From NCBI RefSeq assembly GCF_024105655.1, contig NZ_JAAAMH010000002.1, positions 62,001 to 126,000 of the forward strand: a stretch of 64,000 bases of DNA, read 5' to 3'. Both the position numbers and the translations under genes were made by a program. Of the stretch, positions 21,145 to 30,345 are shown piece by piece. How positions within the stretch are numbered: the first letter of the stretch is position 1; each line of letters opens with the position of its first letter. The notes below the pieces were generated by a model, which worked only from the letters and a program-made list of their open reading frames with translations, made no database searches and had not been told where the DNA came from. Origin of the DNA: Aliihoeflea sp. 40Bstr573 (GTDB lineage: Bacteria > Pseudomonadota > Alphaproteobacteria > Rhizobiales > Rhizobiaceae).

Positions 21145-21831
21145 ATGGCCTCCCCCGAACTCGTCATTTTCGATTGCGACGGCGTGCTCGTCGATTCCGA
21201 GATCATCGCCGCACGCGTCGAGGCCGAAATCCTCTCCGCTGCCGGCTACGAGATCAGCGCCGAGGAGCTAGCGGAGACCTATGCCGGACTGACGTTCCGC
21301 GAAATCATGCTGCGGATCGAGCGCGAGGCAGCCATCCCGTTCCAGATCTCGATGCTGGATGAAGTGGAAAAGCGCGTCGACCAGCGTCTGAAAGCAGAGG
21401 TCAAGCCGATCGAGGGCGTGCATGAGGCGGTCGCCTCGGTGACGGGAAAGCGCGCCATCTGCTCCAATTCGAGTGCCGAACGGCTAGACATGATGCTGAC
21501 CCGGGTGCGGCTGAAGCCGTTCTTCGACGGCGTCATCTTTTCCTCGCGCGATACGCCGTCGCAAAAGCCGAAGCCTGCGCCGGACGTCTTCCTTCACGCT
21601 GCCGCAACGCTCGATGCCAATCCTTCAAAGACCTTCGTCATCGAGGATTCCATCCACGGCATTCAGGGCGCGAAGCTCGCGGGCATGCGGGTGATCGGCT
21701 TTACCGGCGCTTCGCACACCCATCCTGGCCATGCGGACATGCTGACCGAGGCGGGCGCCGAAACCGTGATCCGCCGCCATGCGGACCTGCCGGCGACGCT
21801 CGCCGCGCTCAGCGTCTGGTCGGAGGACTGA
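21145..21831 (+). CDS. HAD-superfamily hydrolase (phosphoglycolate phosphatase/beta-PGM-like)
   Basis: Soluble enzyme of 228 residues. Motif I FDCDGVLVDS holds the nucleophile Asp10 and acid/base Asp12; motif II is CSNSS, motif III the Lys in QKPKPAPDVF and motif IV VIEDSIHGIQGA. A cap domain lies between residues 18 and 85. The pattern fits small phosphatases or phosphomutases acting on sugar phosphates. The beta-lactamase gene follows four bases after its stop, so the two form one transcript. Confidence 0.83.
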   Translation: MASPELVIFDCDGVLVDSEIIAARVEAEILSAAGYEISAEELAETYAGLTFREIMLRIEREAAIPFQISMLDEVEKRVDQRLKAEVKPIEGVHEAVASVTGKRAICSNSSAERLDMMLTRVRLKPFFDGVIFSSRDTPSQKPKPAPDVFLHAAATLDANPSKTFVIEDSIHGIQGAKLAGMRVIGFTGASHTHPGHADMLTEAGAETVIRRHADLPATLAALSVWSED

Positions 21832-21835
21832 GGCG

Positions 21836-22642
21836 ATGGCGCGGCTCTTGGGGTTGGCGGTTGCCGCCGCCGCAGCGATCTTCGCAGCGATGCCGGCTGC
21901 CACGGCAGGCGAAATCTGCACGCTGATCGCGGATGGAAAGAGCGGCGAGGTGCTGATGGAGCGCGGCGACTGCCGCACGCGCGTCACGCCCGCCTCCACC
22001 TTCAAGGTGCCGCTGGCGGTGATGGGCTTCCAGGCAGGTTTCCTGATAGCGCCCGACGCACCGCTGATCGACTTCAAGGAAGGCTATCCGGACTGGATCC
22101 CCGAATGGCGTCAGCCGACCGATCCGGCGGCATGGATGCGCCATTCCGTCCTCTGGTATTCGCAGCACATCACCCGCGCTCTGGGGGGCGACCGGCTGTC
22201 GGCCTTTGCCGGTGCCTGGGGCTATGGCAACGCCGATTTCTCCGGCGACCCCGGAGAGGACAACGGGCTGGAGCGCGCATGGATCGCATCGTCGCTTCAG
22301 GTGTCGCCAGTCGAGCAGGTCCGGTTTCTCCATGCTCTGGTGAGCCGAACGCTGCCGGTTTCGCCTGTCGCCATGGACATGACGGTTGCGATCGTCGAGG
22401 GACAGAAGGCGGGCGAATGGTCGGTGAAGGGTAAGACCGGCTCCGCCTATCCGCGCCGCGCCGACCGCAGCTTCGACCGCGCCCGGGCCTGGGGATGGTA
22501 TGTCGGCTGGGCGACGCGCGGCGACCGGACCGTGATTTTCGCCAGGCTGAACCAGGATGAGCGCCCAGCGGACGAACCCAGCGGCGTGCGGGCGCGGGAC
22601 GGGTTTCTGGCAGAGCTGCCGGGGTTGATGTCGCGGTTGTAG
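21836..22642 (+). CDS. Class D (OXA-like) serine beta-lactamase
   Basis: Periplasmic protein of 268 residues with a signal peptide that ends near AATA-GEI (residue 24). All class D landmarks are present: STFK with Ser54 and Lys57, Ser-Val at 104-105 (HSVLW), YGN at 130-132, the omega-loop Trp149 in WIASSLQVSPVEQ, and KTG at 200-202. It should therefore hydrolyse a beta-lactam or act on peptidoglycan-like substrates; the spectrum cannot be inferred. There is no transposon or integron nearby and base composition matches its neighbours, so it looks like an intrinsic chromosomal gene. It follows a HAD gene by four bases. Confidence 0.9.
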   Translation: MARLLGLAVAAAAAIFAAMPAATAGEICTLIADGKSGEVLMERGDCRTRVTPASTFKVPLAVMGFQAGFLIAPDAPLIDFKEGYPDWIPEWRQPTDPAAWMRHSVLWYSQHITRALGGDRLSAFAGAWGYGNADFSGDPGEDNGLERAWIASSLQVSPVEQVRFLHALVSRTLPVSPVAMDMTVAIVEGQKAGEWSVKGKTGSAYPRRADRSFDRARAWGWYVGWATRGDRTVIFARLNQDERPADEPSGVRARDGFLAELPGLMSRL

Positions 22643-22690
22643 CGGTTGCGGTTCGCGGGGTGTCGGCCAATGCGGGGCAGCCGCTCCTGC

Positions 22691-23062
22691 CTACTCCACG
22701 ATCTTCCAGTAAGAATCCTTGCGGATGACCTTGCCGTCGCGAAACGTGTAGAAGTCGCAGCCCCTGACCTCCGTCCTCTTGCCGTCGCGGCTGGTCCCGG
22801 TCAGGGTCCACTTCGACATGCCCGTCCGGGCGGCCTCGTCGACGAAATGCTCTTCATTGCCGTAGTGGACGTCCGGCAGCCCTTCGAAGCGCGATGCTAT
22901 CGCCTTGCGCACAGCCTCCCTGCCTTCGAAGCGGGCACCCCAGGGCTCGCTTCCGCGCGGCATCTCGAGGACGCAGTCATCGGCGAAGAAGGACATGACG
23001 CGGTCGGGGTCGTGCGCATTGAAAGCATCGCACAGCGCCTGCAGGGTCGATCTGATGTCCAT
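22691..23062 (-). CDS. NTF2/SnoaL-like protein
   Basis: Soluble protein of 123 residues with the cone-shaped NTF2/SnoaL fold pattern: LQALCDAFNAHDPDRVMSFF at the N-terminus, FEGREAVRKAI in the middle and GCDFYTFRDGKVIRKDSYW at the end. Family members are isomerases, hydrolases or simple ligand-binding proteins. GGAGG lies seven bases before the ATG at 23062. It is convergent with the beta-lactamase gene. The 203 bases to the next gene show nothing I can assign. Confidence 0.8.
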   Translation of the reverse strand: MDIRSTLQALCDAFNAHDPDRVMSFFADDCVLEMPRGSEPWGARFEGREAVRKAIASRFEGLPDVHYGNEEHFVDEAARTGMSKWTLTGTSRDGKRTEVRGCDFYTFRDGKVIRKDSYWKIVE

Positions 23063-23265
23063 GGTCGGGCCTCCACGTCGGAGGCGACCGTCATCGAGCG
23101 GCGTGGGCCACGCGGCCGCCCAGCGGTGCCTCGGTCCGGACCTTCATACCACAGGCGCGCGCGACTTCCGCAATGCGCTGGCACCGATCACTGAACATGC
23201 CGCCGCGTTCGTTGCCTCGCATCCTGCGATGCGCAGAGCGGTGGCTTCCTGCTCGCGGCGAAAGG

Positions 23266-23814
23266 TCAGCGCGCCTCTGGCACGTTCATGCGCACGAAGA
23301 TGCGGGTCTGCTGAGCACCGGCCTGCGGGATGAGGACCGCGGGGTCGTTGAAGACAAACTGCGTCGCGCCTGCCGTGTCGGCGACCTGCACGCCATAATT
23401 CACCGGGTTGGAATAGATGACCTCGCCCCCGCGGCGCGCCTCGACGACGAGCGGCAGCGACACCTGGCCAGTGCTGGCGACTGGGCCAGGCACGATGCGG
23501 CCGGCGATTGCGACGTTCACGGTGATCGCGTCGGCCGAATAGGAGCAGGCGCGGGTCGTGTTGGAAATGGTCGTTCGCTGGACGAGCTTTGCTTCGTCGC
23601 CTTCGCCGCCGCGCTGGTACTGCGACCAGACCGTGCCGTCCGTTTCCAAAATGACCTGCGGACAATAGGCGCGCAGTTCCTCGACATTGACTTCGGCAGG
23701 CTGCGCCGCAGCCGTCGCGACGCCGTCGTTCGACTGGCAGCCGGACACGGCCAGAAGGGAGCCGAGGCTCGCCAGCACGGCAAGATGACGGATCGACGAA
23801 CGACAATTCGGCAT
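23266..23814 (-). CDS. Putative lipoprotein, 182 residues
   Basis: Exported protein with a signal peptide and lipobox-like VSGC (Cys26), followed by a Gln/Ala-rich linker and a beta-rich domain. The core includes AYCPQVILETDGTVW and the two-Cys pattern around RACSYSADAITVNVAI, then a C-terminal beta stretch rich in Val. Similar hypothetical lipoproteins occur upstream of thrC in Rhizobiales, but I know no function. It is divergent from thrC; the 114 bases between them must hold both promoters, which I cannot pinpoint. Confidence 0.72.
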   Translation of the reverse strand: MPNCRSSIRHLAVLASLGSLLAVSGCQSNDGVATAAAQPAEVNVEELRAYCPQVILETDGTVWSQYQRGGEGDEAKLVQRTTISNTTRACSYSADAITVNVAIAGRIVPGPVASTGQVSLPLVVEARRGGEVIYSNPVNYGVQVADTAGATQFVFNDPAVLIPQAGAQQTRIFVRMNVPEAR

Positions 23815-23928
23815 GGACGGCCCTTCCCTCACGCAAAGCTGGTGTTCTATACCAACCCCGAAATCAAAATGCGACCGGACCCGGTGCGTTTTCCAAAGAG
23901 GTCCGAAACCGCGAAGAAACGGAATCCC

Positions 23929-25335
23929 ATGCGCTTTTCGAGTACGCGCGGCGAGGCGCCGCAACTTGGCTTTGCCGATGTCCTTCTCGCCGGCCTTGCC
24001 CGCGACGGCGGGCTCTACCTTCCCGACGCCTGGCCGCAGTTCTCCGCCGACGACATCCGCGCGATGCGCGGTCTTTCCTATCCGGAACTGGCGATCAGGC
24101 TGCTGACGCCCTTTGTTTGCGAGGACATCGCAGCGGACGATTTCCGGCGCATTGTCGAGGAAGCCTACGCCACCTTCCGGCATGAGGCGGTGTGCCCGCT
24201 CGTGCAAACGGGCGCGAACGAATATGTGCTCGAGCTCTTCCACGGTCCGACGCTCGCCTTCAAGGACGTGGCGATGCAGTTGCTGGCCAGGCTGATGGAC
24301 CATGTGCTGGAAAAGCGTGGCCAGCGCGCGACGATCTGCGGCGCCACCTCGGGCGACACGGGCGGCGCGGCGATCGACGCATTCGCCGGACGCGACCGCA
24401 CCGACATCTTCATCCTCTTCCCGCATGGCCGCGTCTCGCCGGTGCAACAGCGGCAGATGACGACCTCGAGCGAAGCGAACGTCCACGCACTCGCCATCGA
24501 AGGCAATTTCGACGACTGCCAGGCCCTGGTGAAGGGCATGTTCAATGATCACGCGTTCCGGGACCGCGTGATGCTATCGGGCGTCAACTCGATCAACTGG
24601 GCGCGGATCATGGCGCAGATCGTCTACTATTTCTCGTCCGCGATCACGCTCGGCGCGCCGGACCGGCCTGTCTCCTTCACCGTGCCGACCGGCAATTTCG
24701 GCGACATATTCGCCGGCTATGCCGCCAAGAAAATGGGCCTGCCCGTCGATAGGCTCGTCATCGCCACCAACGACAACGACATACTCGCGCGCACCTTCGA
24801 GACCGGGCGCTACGAGACGCGCGGTGTCGTCGCTACCACCTCGCCCTCGATGGACATCCAGATCTCGTCGAATTTTGAGCGGCTCCTGTTCGAGGCGGCG
24901 GGGCGCGATGCGGCGAGCGTGCGGCGCTATATGGAGAGCCTGAAGCAGTCCGGGGCGTTCACGATCGATGCCGGTCCGCTGGAAGCGATGCGCGCGGAGT
25001 TTTCCGCCGGTCGCTCCAGCGTCGACGAGACGGCGAAGACGATCCGGCAGACGCTTGAAAAGTCAGGCTATCTCGCCGATCCGCACACGGCGATCGCGAT
25101 CAAGGTCGCGCGCGATTTCGAGGAGGATCCGGCCGTGCCGATGATCGTGCTTTCGACCGCGCATCCGGCGAAGTTTCCCGATGCCGTTCAGGCTGCGAGC
25201 GGGATCGATCCCGCGCTTCCCGTCTGGCTCGGCGACCTGATGGCAAGGCGCGAAAAGTTCGACGTCCTTCCATCCGACCTGAAAATGTTGGAAGATCACA
25301 TCGACCGCCACACAAGAGCGGCCGCAAAACAGTAA
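23929..25335 (+). CDS. thrC: Threonine synthase
   Basis: PLP enzyme of 468 residues that converts O-phosphohomoserine to threonine. The N-terminal motif MRFSSTRGEAP is the usual start; the PLP Lys112 is in GPTLAFKDVAMQ, the phosphate-binding loop is ATSGDTGGAAI near residue 141 and PTGNFGDIFAG near residue 257. It belongs to the longer class II threonine synthases. Homoserine kinase (thrB) is about 10 kb away at 33453. It is the first gene of a run of four on the plus strand (spacings 48, 7 and 4 bases). Confidence 0.95.
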   Translation: MRFSSTRGEAPQLGFADVLLAGLARDGGLYLPDAWPQFSADDIRAMRGLSYPELAIRLLTPFVCEDIAADDFRRIVEEAYATFRHEAVCPLVQTGANEYVLELFHGPTLAFKDVAMQLLARLMDHVLEKRGQRATICGATSGDTGGAAIDAFAGRDRTDIFILFPHGRVSPVQQRQMTTSSEANVHALAIEGNFDDCQALVKGMFNDHAFRDRVMLSGVNSINWARIMAQIVYYFSSAITLGAPDRPVSFTVPTGNFGDIFAGYAAKKMGLPVDRLVIATNDNDILARTFETGRYETRGVVATTSPSMDIQISSNFERLLFEAAGRDAASVRRYMESLKQSGAFTIDAGPLEAMRAEFSAGRSSVDETAKTIRQTLEKSGYLADPHTAIAIKVARDFEEDPAVPMIVLSTAHPAKFPDAVQAASGIDPALPVWLGDLMARREKFDVLPSDLKMLEDHIDRHTRAAAKQ

Positions 25336-25383
25336 GGCGTGTCCCCATCCACCGACACGCAATGTCCAGGGAGTACGACCCGC

Positions 25384-26676
25384 ATGGGGGTTGAAGTTAG
25401 CCGTTTGTCGAACGGCCTGACGGTTGCCACCGAAACGCTTGCGCATATCGAATCCGTTTCACTGGGAATCTGGGTGAAGTCCGGCTCGCGCGACGAGCGC
25501 GACGACGAGCACGGCATCGCCCATCTGCTCGAGCACATGGCATTCAAGGGCACGGGCAAGCGCTCGGCCTGGCAGATCGCGTCCGACATCGAGAATGTCG
25601 GCGGCGAGATCAACGCCGCGACAAGTGTCGAGACCACGTCCTTCTTCGCGCGCGTCCTGAAGGACGACGTGCCGCTCGCCATCGACATCCTTGCTGACAT
25701 CCTGACGGATTCGAAGTTCGACGAGGACGAACTGGAGCGCGAGAAGCACGTCATCCTGCAGGAGATCGGAGCGGCGCACGACACTCCCGACGACATCGTC
25801 TTCGACCGCTTTACCGAAACGGCGTTCCGTCACCAGACGCTCGGTCGTTCGATCCTCGGAACGGCGGAAACGGTCCGCGCCTTCACCTCGCAGCAATTGC
25901 GCGGCTTCCTGGAACGGCAATATGCGGGCGACCGGATGATCATCGTCGCCGCCGGAGCCGTGGACCACGACACCTTCGTGCGCGAGGTCGAAAAGCGGCT
26001 CGGCTCGTTCCGGGCGCGCTGCGAGGCCACGCTGCCCCAGCTTGCGCATTATGTCGGCGGCGATTTTCGCGAGAGCCGCGACCTGATGGACGCGCAGATC
26101 GTTCTCGGCTTCGAGGGCCGCGCCTATCACGTGCGCGACTTCTATGCTTCGCAGGTGCTCTCGATGATCCTGGGCGGTGGCATGTCGTCGCGCCTGTTCC
26201 AGGAAGTGCGCGAGCGGCGCGGGCTGTGCTACTCGGTCTATGCCTTCCACTGGGGCTTTTCCGACACCGGCATCTTCGGCATCCACGCCGCGACCGGCAA
26301 GGAGGACATCGCCGAACTGACGACCGTGCTCCTGGGCGAACTGAAGAGATCCGGCGAGGCAATCTTGCAGGAGGAACTCGACCGGGCACGGGCGCAGTAT
26401 CGCGCAGGACTGTTGATGTCGCAGGAAAGCCCGTCGAGCCGGGCCTCGCAAATTGCGCGGCAATTGCTGCTTTACGGCCGACCGATCCCCACGGACGAGC
26501 TGATGGACCGGCTGTCGAAACTGACGACCGACCGGCTTTCCGACCTCTCCTCGCGCCTCTTTTCCGCCCGGCCGACGATCGCGGCCGTCGGCCCCGTCGG
26601 TGCGCTACCGGCATTCGAGACCGTGTCGGAGATGCTCGCCGCCCAGCCGGCGCCGGCGCGCAAGCTGGCCGTCTGA
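25384..26676 (+). CDS. M16-family zinc peptidase (mitochondrial processing peptidase-like)
   Basis: Zinc metallopeptidase of 430 residues, a bacterial relative of the beta subunit of the mitochondrial processing peptidase. The inverted zinc motif is His47-Leu-Leu-Glu50-His51 in AHLLEHMAFKG, with the distal Glu in the HVILQEIGAAHD block. The second, inactive M16 half occupies residues ~215-430. GGGAG precedes the ATG at 25384; the longer frame from 25339 adds no conserved residues. The thrC-M16 order is conserved in Rhizobiales although a functional link is not known. Confidence 0.92.
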   Translation: MGVEVSRLSNGLTVATETLAHIESVSLGIWVKSGSRDERDDEHGIAHLLEHMAFKGTGKRSAWQIASDIENVGGEINAATSVETTSFFARVLKDDVPLAIDILADILTDSKFDEDELEREKHVILQEIGAAHDTPDDIVFDRFTETAFRHQTLGRSILGTAETVRAFTSQQLRGFLERQYAGDRMIIVAAGAVDHDTFVREVEKRLGSFRARCEATLPQLAHYVGGDFRESRDLMDAQIVLGFEGRAYHVRDFYASQVLSMILGGGMSSRLFQEVRERRGLCYSVYAFHWGFSDTGIFGIHAATGKEDIAELTTVLLGELKRSGEAILQEELDRARAQYRAGLLMSQESPSSRASQIARQLLLYGRPIPTDELMDRLSKLTTDRLSDLSSRLFSARPTIAAVGPVGALPAFETVSEMLAAQPAPARKLAV

Positions 26677-26683
26677 CGCAACG

Positions 26684-27280
26684 ATGCCGTTTCCGCCATT
26701 TCTCAGGGGCGCCCTGCCGGTGCTTTCGGGAGGGGGCGTCACCATCCGCGCGCCGCGCAAGGGCGACCATGAGGAATGGGCGCATCTGCGCCAGGAAAGC
26801 CGCGCCTTCCTCGAACCCTGGGAGCCGCGCTGGCCTGCCGACGACCTCGACTATTCGGCCTGGCGGCAAAGGCTGCGGCGCTACAATGCGGAAGCCGCTG
26901 CCGGCACCGGCCACGCCTTCCTGATCTTCGAGACCGAACGCGGCCGGCTTGTCGGCGGCATTTCCGTTGGAAACATCCGCCACGGCGTCGCCCAATCGGC
27001 GCAGATCGGCTATTGGATGGGGGAACGGTATGCAGGCCGGGGGCTGATGCAGGCGGCAATGAAGCTCGCCCTGTCCCATGCCTTCGACACGCTCAAGCTG
27101 CACCGGCTGGAAGCGGCCTGCATTCCCGACAATGCACGCTCCATCCGCGTGCTTGAAAATGCCGGATTCCGGCGCGAAGGACTGTTGCGTTCCTACCTGC
27201 GCATCAACGGCGTGTGGCGGGATCATCTTCTCTACGCCCTGATCGCCGAAGAGCATCGGGCCAAACACGAACGAGGCTGA
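26684..27280 (+). CDS. GNAT acetyltransferase (RimJ-like)
   Basis: Acetyl-CoA-dependent N-acetyltransferase of 198 residues. The acetyl-CoA binding region is IGYWMGERYAGRGLMQAAM near residue 108 (the R/Q-x-x-G-x-G/A loop reads RYAGRG), followed by HRLEAACIPDNARSIRVLEN, typical of RimJ/RimL-like enzymes that acetylate ribosomal protein N-termini. The true substrate is unknown. It starts seven bases after the M16 gene and ends four bases before the c-di-GMP protein, so it is part of the same transcript. Confidence 0.88.
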   Translation: MPFPPFLRGALPVLSGGGVTIRAPRKGDHEEWAHLRQESRAFLEPWEPRWPADDLDYSAWRQRLRRYNAEAAAGTGHAFLIFETERGRLVGGISVGNIRHGVAQSAQIGYWMGERYAGRGLMQAAMKLALSHAFDTLKLHRLEAACIPDNARSIRVLENAGFRREGLLRSYLRINGVWRDHLLYALIAEEHRAKHERG

Positions 27281-27284
27281 GGTT

Positions 27285-30170
27285 TTGGGGCGTTTCAAGG
27301 CCAGCACGATCCTGCTCTTCCTTGCAGCCCTGATGGCGCTTGCCACCGGCCCCGCACGCGCGCTCGACCCCGTCGCCATCACCGGCAACGAAGCGGCGAT
27401 CGAACTGACGGGCCGCGTCGACCTCTACCGCGACCAGGGTGCGAGCTTTCAGGTCTCCACTGCGCCCGGCACCGACGGCATCGTGCGCCGCATCGAGGTC
27501 GATGCCAATGACGAGCGCTCGTCGGGCGACTGGGCGGTGTTCTCGATTTCCAACCCGACCGACCGCCAGCTCGACCGGCTGATCGTCGCGCCCCATTTCA
27601 GGCTGGTGAATTCGGGCCTGATCTGGCCCGATCTGGGATCGAGCCGCATCGCCGCCATCACGCCCTCCGAAGGCTTCGCGCTCGACCGGCAGGCGGCGCC
27701 CGACGCCGACGTCTTTCTCGTCACGCTCAATCCGGGATCGATCGTCACATTCGTGGCCGAGCTCGCCTCGCCCGACCTGCCGCAACTGCGGCTGTGGGAG
27801 CCGGAGGCCTACAAGGACAACGTCAACTCGTACACGCTCTTCCGCGGCATCGTCATCGGCATCGCCGGCCTGCTCGCGCTGTTCCTGACCATCCTCTTCG
27901 TCGTCAAGGGCACCTCCCTCTTTCCCGCCACGGCGGCGCTCGCCTGGTCGGTCCTGGCCTATATCTCGATCGATTTCGGCTTCCTGACGCGCGTCATCGA
28001 AATCACGCCCGGCAACGAACAGATCTGGCGGGCGGGCGCGGAGGTTGCGCTCGCCACCACCATGGTCGTCTTCCTCTTCGCCTATCTGAACCTTAACCGC
28101 TGGCACTGGCATTTCAGCTATGCCGCGCTTGCCTGGGTGTTCGGGCTCCTGATGATCGCAGGCGTCGCGACCTTCGACCCGGCCATCGCATCGGGCATCG
28201 CGCGGCTGTCCTTCGCGGTTACGGCGGTCGCCGGCCTCGGCCTCATCGGCTATTTCGCCGTTCAGGGCTACGACCGCGCGGTGATGCTGATACCAAGCTG
28301 GCTGATGATCCTTGCCTGGCTCATGGCGGCCTATCTGGCGGTGACCGGCGGCATCGACAACGACATCATCCAGCCCGCGCTCGGCGGCGGCCTCGTGCTC
28401 GTCGTGCTGCTGATCGGCTTTACGGTGATGCAGCACGCCTTTGCCGGCGGGGGAATGCAGCAAGGCCTCTTCAGCGATCTCGAACGCCAGGCGCTCGCCG
28501 TGACGGGAGCCGGCGACACGGTTTGGGACTGGGACGTGGCGCGCGACCGCATCGTCACCCGCCCAGACATTGCGCGCCAGCTCGGCCTGGAAGCCAACAG
28601 CCTGCATGGTCCGGCACGCAACTGGCTGCCCGCGCTCCACGCCGAAGACCGCGACACGTTCCGCACCCTGCTCGACATCATCCTGGAACACCGGCGCGGG
28701 CGCATCAGCCAAGCGTTCCGGCTGCGCGGCGCCGACGGGCATTTCCACTGGTTCACGCTGAAGGCGCGGCCGGTGATCGGCTCGGACGGCGAGATCCTGC
28801 GCTGTGTCGGCACCATGGTGGATACGACCGAGCAGAAGAAGGCCGAGGAGCGCCTACTGCACGATGCCGTGCACGACAATCTCACCGGCCTGCCCAACCG
28901 GCAGATCTTCGTCAGCCGGCTCGACGCCCTCCTGTCCGTGGCCAAGTCGGAAGACGCGATCCGCCCCTCCGTCTTCGTCATCGACATCGACCGGTTCAAG
29001 CAGGTCAATGACAGCCTGGGCATCTCGGCCGGCGACACGATCCTTCTGACCATCGCGCGGCGGCTGCATCGCATATTGAAGCCAAAGGACAGCCTGTCGC
29101 GCATCGCAGGCGACCAGTTCGCGCTGATGCTCGTCTCTGAGCAGGACCCGATGCGGGTCGCCGCCGTCGCCGAGGCCGTGCGCGACGCGATCAGCGCCCC
29201 CATCACCTTTGCCAAGCGCGAGATCGTGCTGACCGCCTCGATGGGCCTCGTTTCCTGGACGATCAACACGACCAGCGCCGCCGACATGCTGAAGGACGCC
29301 GAGCTGGCCATGCATCAGGCCAAGCGCTTCGGCGGCGACCGCATCGAACCGTTCCGCCCGGCCTTCCGCACCGGCGGCAGCGACCGGCTGCAGATCGAAT
29401 CCGACATGCGCCGCGCGGTGGAGCGCGGCGAGATACAGCTCGCCTATCAACCGATCATCCGGCTGGAAAACGGCACCATCGCCGGCTTCGAGGCGCTGAT
29501 GCGCTGGGAGCACCCGCGCCGCGGCGCCATCCCGCCCGGCGAGTTCATCCCGGTTGCAGAAAGCTGCGGGCTGATCGTGCAGCTCGGCCAGTTCGCCATG
29601 CAGAAGGCGGCGGACGACCTGCACGGATGGCTGCAGATCGCCGGCGACTTGCCGCTCTTCGTCTCGGTCAACCTGTCGAGCCGGCAACTCCTGCGCCGCG
29701 ATCTCGTCTCTGACGTGCGCTCGGTCGTTGCGCGCGCCTCGATCAAGCCGCGCAACTTCCGGCTGGAGCTGACCGAATCTCTGGTGATGGACAATCCCGA
29801 GCAGGCCGCCCATGTGCTCGCCAAGCTGCGCCAGATCGGTATCGGACTTTCTCTCGACGACTTTGGCACCGGCTATTCCTCGCTGGCCTACCTGACCCGC
29901 TTTCCCTTCGACACGATCAAGATCGACCGCAGCTTCGTCGAAGATGCGAGCCCCAAGCGGCTGGTGCTGCTGCGCTCCATGGTCAACATGGCGCACGAAT
30001 TGGGACTTGCCGTCGTCGCGGAAGGCGTCGCGCAGGACAGCGACGCGGAAGAGCTGCGCGAGGTCGGCTGCGAATACGTGCAAAGCTTCGCCTTCGGCCA
30101 GCCGATGTCGTCAGGGGAGATCGCGCGGATGCTGAAGGAAAAGCCGGCGGAGGCGGCGGCCGCGGAGTAA
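27285..30170 (+). CDS. Membrane c-di-GMP protein: 7TM sensor-PAS-GGDEF(degenerate)-EAL
   Basis: Protein of 961 residues. A signal peptide (1-26) leads to a periplasmic beta domain (~30-180) and seven or eight membrane helices (~187-385), a 7TM-DISM-like layout. A PAS domain (~400-515, WDWDVARDRIVTRPDI) follows, then GGDEF (~525-690) whose motif reads AGDQF near residue 608 instead of GGDEF, so cyclase activity is unlikely. The EAL domain (~705-950) keeps EAL in GFEALMRW (~735), LELTESLVM, DDFGTGYSSL (~858) and KIDRSFV, so phosphodiesterase activity is predicted. Start is TTG at 27285, four bases after the acetyltransferase gene. Confidence 0.88.
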   Translation: MGRFKASTILLFLAALMALATGPARALDPVAITGNEAAIELTGRVDLYRDQGASFQVSTAPGTDGIVRRIEVDANDERSSGDWAVFSISNPTDRQLDRLIVAPHFRLVNSGLIWPDLGSSRIAAITPSEGFALDRQAAPDADVFLVTLNPGSIVTFVAELASPDLPQLRLWEPEAYKDNVNSYTLFRGIVIGIAGLLALFLTILFVVKGTSLFPATAALAWSVLAYISIDFGFLTRVIEITPGNEQIWRAGAEVALATTMVVFLFAYLNLNRWHWHFSYAALAWVFGLLMIAGVATFDPAIASGIARLSFAVTAVAGLGLIGYFAVQGYDRAVMLIPSWLMILAWLMAAYLAVTGGIDNDIIQPALGGGLVLVVLLIGFTVMQHAFAGGGMQQGLFSDLERQALAVTGAGDTVWDWDVARDRIVTRPDIARQLGLEANSLHGPARNWLPALHAEDRDTFRTLLDIILEHRRGRISQAFRLRGADGHFHWFTLKARPVIGSDGEILRCVGTMVDTTEQKKAEERLLHDAVHDNLTGLPNRQIFVSRLDALLSVAKSEDAIRPSVFVIDIDRFKQVNDSLGISAGDTILLTIARRLHRILKPKDSLSRIAGDQFALMLVSEQDPMRVAAVAEAVRDAISAPITFAKREIVLTASMGLVSWTINTTSAADMLKDAELAMHQAKRFGGDRIEPFRPAFRTGGSDRLQIESDMRRAVERGEIQLAYQPIIRLENGTIAGFEALMRWEHPRRGAIPPGEFIPVAESCGLIVQLGQFAMQKAADDLHGWLQIAGDLPLFVSVNLSSRQLLRRDLVSDVRSVVARASIKPRNFRLELTESLVMDNPEQAAHVLAKLRQIGIGLSLDDFGTGYSSLAYLTRFPFDTIKIDRSFVEDASPKRLVLLRSMVNMAHELGLAVVAEGVAQDSDAEELREVGCEYVQSFAFGQPMSSGEIARMLKEKPAEAAAAE

Positions 30171-30232
30171 CCGTCCGCAATCGTCCGTCACAGCCAGCGT
30201 GAAGGCATCGCGCTTTGCTTCGTCCGTTCCGT

Positions 30233-30258
30233 GGAACCTGGCCGTCGCGCACATCGTG
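30233..30258 (+). promoter_or_regulatory. EcfG-like general-stress promoter candidate
   Basis: GGAAC (30233-30237) and CGTG (30255-30258) are separated by 17 bases, one mismatch from the GGAAC-N16/17-CGTT pattern used by the alphaproteobacterial stress sigma factor EcfG. It lies about 90 bases upstream of the gene at 30346. One short match is weak evidence. Confidence 0.3.
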
Positions 30259-30345
30259 ATTAGATTTCCCGATGTATCGGAGTCATGTTGCACCTTGGGA
30301 CCGATGGTCCGGGGGACCAACTATCGCCTGAGATAGGAGGTCAAG

